6,388 nt of DNA from contig WQZK01000113.1 of assembly GCA_009780765.1 (NCBI GenBank), positions 1 to 6,388 of the forward strand, written 5' to 3'. Position 1 is the stretch's first letter, and each line of letters starts with the position of its first letter. The translations under genes were made by a program, and so were the position numbers. The notes under the pieces are model-generated. The model had not been told where the DNA came from, did not search any database, and saw only the letters and a list, made by a program, of their open reading frames with translations. Positions 1 through 4,919 of the stretch are shown piece after piece. The stretch is from Defluviitaleaceae bacterium. GTDB lineage: Bacteria; Bacillota; Clostridia; Lachnospirales; UBA5962.

Positions 1-140
1 CGGGAGTAAATCCCGTCCGAAATCTCATCTTTTACAACTAATTAGGTATTAACCTATCATATGGGGAAAGTGCGGTAAAGCCGCATAAACACGGTGTTTA
101 CCGCACTTTTACCCACTCTGAAACAACCTCTTACATATAT
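1..140. other. Non-coding left edge rich in palindromes
   Basis: No start codon with a ribosome binding site and no recognisable protein is seen here. Two frames end in early stops (TAA at 39-41 and at 50-52), so the first bases could be the tail of a gene entering from the left, but the 12-16 residues visible are too few to identify. Three palindromes follow each other: CGGGA/TCCCG at 1-15, TAGGT/ACCTA at 43-56, and the large hairpin at 62-115. The Maff2-like reading frame becomes recognisable only at about 141, so this stretch may be the end of an inserted element or simply a rearrangement junction. Its origin cannot be settled from the window. Confidence 0.5.
62..115. repeat. Long imperfect hairpin with a 13-bp perfect core
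   Basis: AAAGTGCGGTAAA (67-79) is the perfect reverse complement of TTTACCGCACTTT (97-109). The stem extends outward through TGGG/CCCA with one bulged base, and inward through GCCG/CGGT with one wobble pair and one bulged G, giving a stem of about 20 bp. The plus-strand 3' arm ends in CTTTTACCC, so it could work as a weak intrinsic terminator; most of the T run is inside the stem. The core contains AAGTGCGGT and its inverse, identical to the Haemophilus uptake signal core, which may be chance in this Gram-positive-like context. Confidence 0.75.
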
Positions 141-224
141 TTAGGGATTACACAGTTCATGGCAGGTGCAGGCATAGTGATTGTAGCTCAAATGCTTATA
201 CCCGAACTTGCAACTTTATTCTAA
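141..224 (+). pseudogene. Maff2-like protein, C-terminal remnant
   Basis: The frame ending at TAA 222-224 reads LGITQFMAGAGIVIVAQ followed by MLIPELATLF. This matches, from memory, the C-terminal end of the Maff2 family: small (about 70 residue) membrane proteins encoded next to VirB6-like genes in Clostridia conjugative elements, where the pattern is a K/TQ-hydrophobic-MAGGG segment, a hydrophobic stretch, LIP and a final LF. The N-terminal half, with its first membrane helix and glycine-rich loop, is not found upstream in any frame. The frame stays open back to 42 but encodes unrelated sequence with no ATG before 159 and no ribosome binding site. I read it as a truncated gene. A 21-residue peptide from ATG 159 is possible but has no good Shine-Dalgarno. 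Confidence 0.6.
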
Positions 225-225
225 A

Positions 226-246
226 GGGTGCCACCGAGTGGCACCC
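226..246. repeat. Perfect 9-bp hairpin after the Maff2 remnant
   Basis: GGGTGCCAC (226-234), a three-base loop CGA, then GTGGCACCC (238-246). It starts two bases after the Maff2 stop codon and lies 30 bases before the next start. No T run follows (TCGCAATC), so it is not a classic intrinsic terminator. A role in mRNA end formation or stability between cistrons is inferred. Confidence 0.75.
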
Positions 247-276
247 TCGCAATCAACCAAGAAAGGAAACTTTCAA

Positions 277-522
277 ATGCAATCATACATTGAAAAGCAG
301 AAAAACAAACTTGAAAAGACATTAACGCAACGAAACAAATTAAATGCCCATATCAAATCATTGCAAGATGATATTGCAAGCCGTGAAGCACAGGAAGTTA
401 TGAAAACAATCAGCGAAATTAAAATGACTCCGGAAGAAGCAAAAAAATTCTTGCGACAAGCAAAAAAAAGTCAAATTAATGAGATAATATTAGAATCAAA
501 TGAGGGGGCGATGCAAGATTGA
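277..522 (+). CDS. DUF4315-like ICE accessory protein (81 aa)
   Basis: Small charged protein that looks like the DUF4315 family, found directly before DUF4366 (CD1107-like) genes in Clostridia conjugative elements. The family's biochemical role is not known to me. Residues 1-45 form a probable coiled coil rich in K, E and Q (pattern IEKQKNKLEK...IKSLQDDI). The second half holds the helical motif MTPEEAKKFLRQAKK, matching the family's usual ending after a short 'PEE hydrophobic' turn. The start at ATG 277 was chosen over an upstream in-frame start at 208 because AAAGGA (262-267) lies at a suitable distance and the extra 23 residues would translate through the 226-246 hairpin and the Maff2 tail. 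Its stop overlaps the next gene's start (TTGA at 519-522), suggesting translational coupling. No signal peptide or membrane segment is seen, so it should be cytoplasmic. Confidence 0.75.
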   Translation: MQSYIEKQKNKLEKTLTQRNKLNAHIKSLQDDIASREAQEVMKTISEIKMTPEEAKKFLRQAKKSQINEIILESNEGAMQD

Positions 523-1274
523 GTAAAATTAAATTCCTTAGTTTTATACTCATTATATTTCTCGTTGACTTCTTAACTGTTTCTACATATGCAAATCAAG
601 TCGCTACAGAGGCTTCGGAAGAAATTTCAGAAGAACTTGAAGTAATGCTTGAACTTGAGGGCTTATTGGTAGAACACGCACCATCTGAAATTTTAGACTG
701 GTTTAACCAAACATTTGATGCTACTTTTCTTGAAGATGTCAATTGGAACGACACCACCCCGCCTTTAAGCATTACAGGGCAACGATTCGATGGCGGCGGT
801 ACTCTAGTCGACTATATAAGGTCTGGTAATAGGGATTTTCTAACGGTCGTATCACGGCAAGGTAATGTTTTTTATATTATTATTGACTACGACAAAGAAG
901 AGAATAATGTTTATTTTCTTACAGAAGTCGATCAAAACGCCTTGATTTTCTTAGATGACACACAAGAAGCAGGCGGACAAGCTCCAACAATAACACAAGC
1001 CAATCAACCTCAACAGCGCAGCATAGCAGCCGAACAACTAGAGCCGCCGCCGGATGAGGAACCCGCACAAGAAGGGCGAAATGTGAATATGACACTTGTG
1101 TTATCCGGTGCTGTGCTTATTATAGTTGTGGCTTATGGATACTACACTAAAATTTATAAGAAAAAGCGACAAAGAAAACCGGGTACAGTCAATGAGGAAA
1201 TTGAAAAAAATCAAGATGATGAATATTTAGATGATGAATTACTGTACGAAGATGACGATTTAGATGATGACTAA
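519..1274 (+). CDS. DUF4366 (CD1107-like) membrane protein
   Basis: Exported membrane-anchored protein of the CD1107 type, usually encoded with conjugative secretion genes; the exact function in transfer is unknown. Start is TTG 519, with GAGGGGG at 502-508 as ribosome binding site. Residues 1-25 are a signal peptide (KIK then a hydrophobic core, likely cleavage after STYA). The core at about 85-145 carries the family signature: FLTVVSRQGNVFYIIIDYD, then NVYFLTEVD and a LIFLDD stretch. Residues about 150-187 are a P/Q/E-rich linker. A membrane helix runs at about 191-212, followed by a basic stop-transfer (KIYKKKRQRK) and a cytoplasmic tail from 226 to 251 made almost entirely of D and E. The bulk of the protein therefore faces outward. 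It overlaps the DUF4315-like gene by four bases and is 16 bases ahead of the microprotein gene. Confidence 0.85.
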   Translation: MSKIKFLSFILIIFLVDFLTVSTYANQVATEASEEISEELEVMLELEGLLVEHAPSEILDWFNQTFDATFLEDVNWNDTTPPLSITGQRFDGGGTLVDYIRSGNRDFLTVVSRQGNVFYIIIDYDKEENNVYFLTEVDQNALIFLDDTQEAGGQAPTITQANQPQQRSIAAEQLEPPPDEEPAQEGRNVNMTLVLSGAVLIIVVAYGYYTKIYKKKRQRKPGTVNEEIEKNQDDEYLDDELLYEDDDLDDD

Positions 1275-1290
1275 AGAAAGAGGTAAAATT

Positions 1291-1401
1291 ATGAATACTC
1301 TTATAATTGCTGCTGTTATTGTTTGCATTATTATCATTGGCGGATATTTTAAAGTGGTTAGACCAAACAAGCAAAAAAAACAGAATATGAACAAAAAGTA
1401 A
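1291..1401 (+). CDS. 36-residue single-pass membrane microprotein
   Basis: Short gene with ATG at 1291 and AAAGAGG (about 1277-1283) just upstream, 16 bases after the DUF4366-like stop. The product has a strongly hydrophobic segment at residues 4-19 (LIIAAVIVCIIIIGGYF region) followed by the basic tail KVVRPNKQKKQNMNKK, so a single helix with the C-terminus inside is predicted. The GGYFKVVRPNK part resembles the juxtamembrane end typical of DUF4366 proteins ('YYFKVVKPK'-like, from memory), although the preceding gene already has its own membrane helix. It may be a detached or duplicated anchor, or a separate small partner. The strong hydrophobicity, the ribosome binding site and the tight spacing support it; no family is recognised. 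Confidence 0.65.
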   Translation: MNTLIIAAVIVCIIIIGGYFKVVRPNKQKKQNMNKK

Positions 1402-1413
1402 ATACTGATATCC

Positions 1414-1456
1414 TTACCATCCGGCACAAGTTTAAAAAGCTTGTGCCGGACGGTAA
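1414..1456. repeat. 17-bp intercistronic hairpin
   Basis: TTACC-A-TCCGGCACAAG (1414-1430) pairs with CTTGTGCCGGA-C-GGTAA (1440-1456), with one A/C mismatch and a nine-base A/T-rich loop. It lies between the microprotein stop and the ribosome binding site of the next gene. It is followed by AAAGAAAAG rather than a T run, so it is not a canonical terminator on the plus strand; a role in processing, mRNA stability or partial attenuation is inferred. Confidence 0.8.
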
Positions 1457-1489
1457 AAGAAAAGTGTATTTAATAAGGAGTGAACGATA

Positions 1490-2662
1490 ATGAAATTTAA
1501 AATTATAGTTTTAATAATGCTCTTATTTGCGCAAATTACATTCGCATTTATACAAGTTTCTGCTCATAATCCGGATAATCCATTAATAAGCGATACAAAC
1601 CCTTTAACTGGGGAAAAGATACCGATTATGTTTTTTGATAATAATGATAACTTAGTTGCTGCTGAATCATTAGTACATAATCAGATAATTTATATTATTA
1701 ATAGGCACGGTGAAACCCTTAGAGAATACGCCGTACGCCAGTTAGCAACTATTCAAATGCCGGAACTCCCCCTTGAAGATGGTTGGTTTTTTGACCATTG
1801 GATATCTTATTTTCGAGGGCGGGCTTTCTACTTAGAGCCTGTTTATAGAATGGAATTAAGAATAAGGGATGCCGATGATAGATTAATCTCTACTCTCATC
1901 TGTGAACCGGGTCATACAATAAAAGTCTTTGGTCGTACAGGAAATATCTTAATGCAGCAATCCTATTTCTCGCCAACATCTGTAAGTATACCACGCCCTC
2001 CGTCTCTTTATGGTTATGTTTTTGTCGATTGGGAAATTAGAAATAATATCGGTATTTATGAGCTGCACGCAATTTACGATACAATTGTTTTCTTTGTTGA
2101 TCCAAATATGCAGCCGCTATTTAATATTACGCTATCACAAGAAAGAGAGTTTCATATACAAAATTCAGATAATTTTATAGTTGAATCGTTCATTGTTGGC
2201 GAAACTGAAACAATTGTATTGCATCCGGAAATTATTTTAGATGAAGTTATTTTTTATGACGAGGAAGGATATTTTACAGAACTCGTTCAAAGGCCATTTT
2301 TTCATTGGAACACTGTATCACACACTGACGGCTTATTAATTCAACCTGTGTTTGCCAATCCTTTTAACCATGACGAGCCTATATCCTTGCCTATTCACGC
2401 AGAGGTGACAAATACAACCGAAGCCACCGCATCAGCAGAAGCACCAAGACAAAATAATAATATAGATTCAATTATTACAATAGAAACCGATAGTGAAGAT
2501 AATCCAGTTCTTAATATAAGAGGGGTTGAATTACCTATTGAAGTAATTACGTGGGGAATACCAGTAATAATCTGTGCTGTAATATTTCCTTTTGTTTATC
2601 GTTCTGCAAAGCGAAAGAAAAAGAATTTAGATTATAATAAGCCTAATATTGAAACGAACTAA
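1490..2662 (+). CDS. Exported, membrane-anchored protein with InlB-like modules
   Basis: Not recognised as a named gene. Residues 1-25 are a signal peptide (MKFK, hydrophobic core, cleavage likely after VSA). The ectodomain seems to contain three degenerate modules of about 77-92 residues, each ending in an aromatic-rich pattern: FFDHW (W104) then FYLEPVYR; FVDW (W181) then IYELHAIYD; FFHW (W273) then LLIQPVFAN. This 'G-Y/F-x-F-x-x-W ... L-x-A/P-x-Y' pattern is reminiscent of InlB B-repeat (Listeria-Bacteroides repeat) folds found in Gram-positive surface proteins, often in contact roles. A T/A/E-rich linker follows at about 300-330, a membrane helix at about 352-371 and a lysine-rich cytoplasmic tail. 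There is no LPXTG motif, so it is held by the membrane. AAGGAG at 1475-1480 fits ATG 1490. Its stop overlaps the next gene's ribosome binding site. A role in cell contact during conjugation is an inference. Confidence 0.65.
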   Translation: MKFKIIVLIMLLFAQITFAFIQVSAHNPDNPLISDTNPLTGEKIPIMFFDNNDNLVAAESLVHNQIIYIINRHGETLREYAVRQLATIQMPELPLEDGWFFDHWISYFRGRAFYLEPVYRMELRIRDADDRLISTLICEPGHTIKVFGRTGNILMQQSYFSPTSVSIPRPPSLYGYVFVDWEIRNNIGIYELHAIYDTIVFFVDPNMQPLFNITLSQEREFHIQNSDNFIVESFIVGETETIVLHPEIILDEVIFYDEEGYFTELVQRPFFHWNTVSHTDGLLIQPVFANPFNHDEPISLPIHAEVTNTTEATASAEAPRQNNNIDSIITIETDSEDNPVLNIRGVELPIEVITWGIPVIICAVIFPFVYRSAKRKKKNLDYNKPNIETN

Positions 2663-2669
2663 AGGAGGT
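2661..2669 (+). promoter_or_regulatory. Ribosome binding site deciding the TTG start at 2676
   Basis: AAAGGAGGT is a near-perfect anti-16S match, six bases ahead of TTG 2676. The in-frame ATG at 2649 lies upstream of this site, has no such signal and falls inside the preceding gene, so the TTG is the better start. The site overlaps the stop codon of the preceding gene (2660-2662), suggesting coupled translation. Confidence 0.85.
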
Positions 2670-2675
2670 GCAGAA

Positions 2676-4367
2676 TTGGATAAAAATACTCTTATCGTAA
2701 ACTTTTATGCAGGCGCGGGTGCAGGTAAAACAACATGCGCTTGGCTTGTTGCAGGCGAATTGAAAAAGCGCAATATCGTAACCGAATATGTAAGTGAATA
2801 CGCTAAAGAGTTAGCTTGGGATGGTAGAAGAGATTTACTTGACGGTTCTTTTAAGAATCAGCTTGAAATTTTAAATAAGCAAAATAGCCGTATTCAAAGG
2901 CTTGTAGGCAAAGTTGATGTAATAGTAACCGATAGCCCAATTCTTTTAGGTTACATGTATGCAAAGGAAAGAAAAGGTGAGCTGCTTTCAATTGCAAAAG
3001 GCCATTATGACAGTAATAGTAATTTCAATCTTTTTATAAAACGTGGTGAACACTATGAACAAGAAGGGCGAGTACATACTCTGAAAGAAAGTATTGAGGT
3101 TGATAATAATACTCTAAAATTTTTAAAAGACAACAATATCTATCACGGCATTTATACACACGATACTTTAGATAAGGTTGTAAATAATATCCAAACAACA
3201 TTACATCGGTTGCAACAAGAAAATATCAAGCAAAGTGAGCCCATAACAATTGAAATTGAGAGAGAGGCTAATTTTATGGACACATATTCGGAATATATGA
3301 AAAGCATAGAAGAGCTACCTGATAGGATTTATAAGGCAATATCTAAAAAGCTTAATAGCATAAAAAAAGGTGAGATATGGGGTGATTCTTTTCAAATACT
3401 GAATGAGGAATTTCGTATTGACGCTATAGACGATGGAGATATTCTAAAATTATCACTCCGTGGCAAGCATAATATCGAATTAAATAAATATGAATTTGTA
3501 GAACTTGATGGAGACATGCTTGATATAAATACTGATATGAGTTTATACGAATCTATATCAAATATGGTAAATCAGGGGAAACAAATAAACTTCGAAAACC
3601 TGGAAAACATCGTTATGAAATCGGCTGAATTATGGGGCGCGATAGCAGCAATAAACAAAGATGAACTAACAAAATCAATTATGGATGATATTACAGAGCT
3701 TTCAGATAGGGCGGCACAATTAATTGATCCATTTTGGGGAAAAGAAAAAAATAAAGAAATTAAGATATCGGAAAAAAAATCATTTGATGCAGGTAACAGA
3801 GCAAACCTTGAATTTTCTAAAAAGCTTATTATTTCTTCTACAGAAGTAGATAAAAAACATTACAACAAAGAAACTGGACGATACGATACTGTCCTCGACG
3901 CGGACGGACAGCCAAAGAAAGAAATTGAGACAAGAATCAAAATGCCTATGAACAGTCCTTTTCAAGGCTATGTTCTAACAACAAGGGAACCTTTACAGAC
4001 ATCTAGTAAATATAAAACTGACAAAGAGACGGGCGAACGCATTGATTTAGGTCAGAATGAAAATATGCGCTTTATACCCATTTATGAAAATGCGATATAC
4101 AAAATAACAAGAACTCCCTACAAACTTGAAGCTGACGGAACTCCCTCTGTTAATGAAAAAGGACAAAAAATACTTGATTTTGCAAATCAAGAGATCAAAA
4201 GACTTAGCGGTTTTGAGATAAAGCATGAAATGGATAGATGGAAAGCCGAAGCAAAAGAAAATAAAAAAAAAGATAATCCTGAAAAGGGCCTAAATACTAT
4301 AAAAGAAAAAGAACCTATTCAATATAAAAATTCAGATGCTCTAGTTCTAACCCATGAAAGGGGATAA
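2676..4367 (+). CDS. NadR/Ttd14-like P-loop ATPase with unknown C-terminal half
   Basis: From the TTG start the protein has 563 residues. Residues 5-20 form a beta strand and Walker A (GAGAGKTT, 13-20). VDVIVTDSP (D86, S87, P88) looks like Walker B, and FIKRGEHYEQEGR (about 121-132) resembles the lid/substrate region of AAA_28 and nicotinamide riboside kinase-like (NadR/Ttd14) P-loop proteins. Residues 1-185 thus form an ATP-binding kinase-like domain; its substrate is not deducible. Residues about 201-563 are not recognised: an acidic helical part, then a lysine-rich beta part containing KETGRYDTVLDADGQP (398-413), KETGERID and EADGTPSVNEKG, and a charged helical C-terminus. Met201 (3276) is preceded by GAGAGAGAGG, so a second, internally started product is conceivable. 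No signal peptide or membrane helix: cytoplasmic. It lies between envelope genes and ArdC. The N-terminal assignment is fairly firm, the biological role unknown. Confidence 0.7.
   Translation: MDKNTLIVNFYAGAGAGKTTCAWLVAGELKKRNIVTEYVSEYAKELAWDGRRDLLDGSFKNQLEILNKQNSRIQRLVGKVDVIVTDSPILLGYMYAKERKGELLSIAKGHYDSNSNFNLFIKRGEHYEQEGRVHTLKESIEVDNNTLKFLKDNNIYHGIYTHDTLDKVVNNIQTTLHRLQQENIKQSEPITIEIEREANFMDTYSEYMKSIEELPDRIYKAISKKLNSIKKGEIWGDSFQILNEEFRIDAIDDGDILKLSLRGKHNIELNKYEFVELDGDMLDINTDMSLYESISNMVNQGKQINFENLENIVMKSAELWGAIAAINKDELTKSIMDDITELSDRAAQLIDPFWGKEKNKEIKISEKKSFDAGNRANLEFSKKLIISSTEVDKKHYNKETGRYDTVLDADGQPKKEIETRIKMPMNSPFQGYVLTTREPLQTSSKYKTDKETGERIDLGQNENMRFIPIYENAIYKITRTPYKLEADGTPSVNEKGQKILDFANQEIKRLSGFEIKHEMDRWKAEAKENKKKDNPEKGLNTIKEKEPIQYKNSDALVLTHERG
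3258..3278 (+). promoter_or_regulatory. Possible internal ribosome binding site and ATG
   Basis: GAGAGAGAGG (3258-3267) lies eight bases before an in-frame ATG at 3276 (Met201 of the ATPase). The position coincides with the end of the predicted P-loop domain. It could give a separate C-terminal product of about 363 residues, or mark the scar of a fusion between two coupled genes. Purine-rich runs are common in this AT-rich coding sequence, so confidence is low. Confidence 0.25.
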
Positions 4368-4400
4368 AGCTTCAAAATAAGAGATACAAGGGGGATAGAA

Positions 4401-4919
4401 ATGCTTATTAAAAATGCAGCCGGGGTTTCAAAAAATCAACTTTCAAGATTAGAACAAATAAGACAATTAAAACCAAAGTCGTTATCAGAAACCACAGGGA
4501 ATGGAAAAAACTTTAATTTTACTATTAGGGTGAACATTCGTGAAATTGAAGGTTTGTCGTATTATAAGAATTTAAAAAAACATATATTCAGGCAATCGCT
4601 TAAATATAATGGAATCGACTTTTTTATGATCGAGCTGCGAAACAACAATAAGAATTATGAAAAAGTAAAACATATTGCACTTGATACCCATGTTTTAGTC
4701 GATTATACAGAAGAAATAGAAAAAGAGATCGTTGAAGAATTAAAACAAATATATAAAAAGCTTGTCCTAAAATGTAATATATATTGCGCAAGCATAGTAG
4801 GTGGTGAGAACGATCCCGAAATATACATAAACCCCTGTTTGCACCTCTTGAGTGAGTCATTTGATTATATCAATGATGATTTTATAATCAATATTTTAGA
4901 GGGAGAAGAAAATGCTTAA
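4401..4919 (+). CDS. Unrecognised 172-residue protein coupled to ArdC
   Basis: No family recognised. The ATG at 4401 has AAGGGGG (4388-4394) six bases upstream. Residues 15-23 read SRLEQIRQL, the same nine residues found near the C-terminus of the next protein. The body from about 38 looks like a compact alpha/beta fold: a beta strand FNFTIRVNI, a basic helix YYKNLKKHIFRQSLKY, strands IDFFMIEL and HIALDTHVLVDY, a long charged helix at about 109-125, a strand with two cysteines (CNIYCASIVG), and an acidic end. No signal peptide or membrane segment, so probably cytoplasmic. The last eight bases overlap the ArdC-like gene (ATG 4912, stop 4917-4919), typical of translational coupling and suggesting the two act together. 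A DNA-binding or accessory role in strand protection is a guess. Confidence 0.7.
   Translation: MLIKNAAGVSKNQLSRLEQIRQLKPKSLSETTGNGKNFNFTIRVNIREIEGLSYYKNLKKHIFRQSLKYNGIDFFMIELRNNNKNYEKVKHIALDTHVLVDYTEEIEKEIVEELKQIYKKLVLKCNIYCASIVGGENDPEIYINPCLHLLSESFDYINDDFIINILEGEENA
4442..4468 (+). repeat. Copy 1 of the repeat encoding SRLEQIRQL
   Basis: Twenty-seven bases starting TTCAAGATTAGA are identical at 23 positions to 5853-5879; three of the four differences are synonymous third-position changes and the fourth (A/C, AGA versus CGA) is also synonymous. Here it encodes the N-terminal region (residues 15-23) of the 172-residue protein. Confidence 0.7.

Noticed and set aside
1..140. Group II intron 3' end at the left edge
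   Set aside because: No domain V-like sequence with a catalytic AGC triad and short tetraloop hairpin could be found; the palindromes do not fit domains V and VI.
208..276. N-terminal extension of the DUF4315-like protein from ATG 208
   Set aside because: There is no ribosome binding site for 208, and it would translate through the Maff2 tail and the perfect hairpin. ATG 277 has AAAGGA upstream and gives the normal family start.
1189..1374. Minus-strand frame of 61 residues
   Set aside because: It lies opposite the acidic tail of the DUF4366-like gene and the microprotein. The N/H-rich translation is the antisense of D/E codons, and no ribosome binding site is seen.
2649..2675. ATG start at 2649 for the ATPase
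   Set aside because: It precedes the strong AAAGGAGGT site and overlaps the previous gene; TTG 2676 is at the right distance from that site.
3780..3965. Minus-strand frame of 61 residues inside the ATPase gene
   Set aside because: It is antisense to a convincing coding frame; the F/S/V-rich composition reflects antisense of K/E/N codons.
4624..4860. Minus-strand frame of 78 residues inside the 172-residue gene
   Set aside because: It sits opposite a gene with a good ribosome binding site and coupled overlap, and its composition is that of an antisense shadow.
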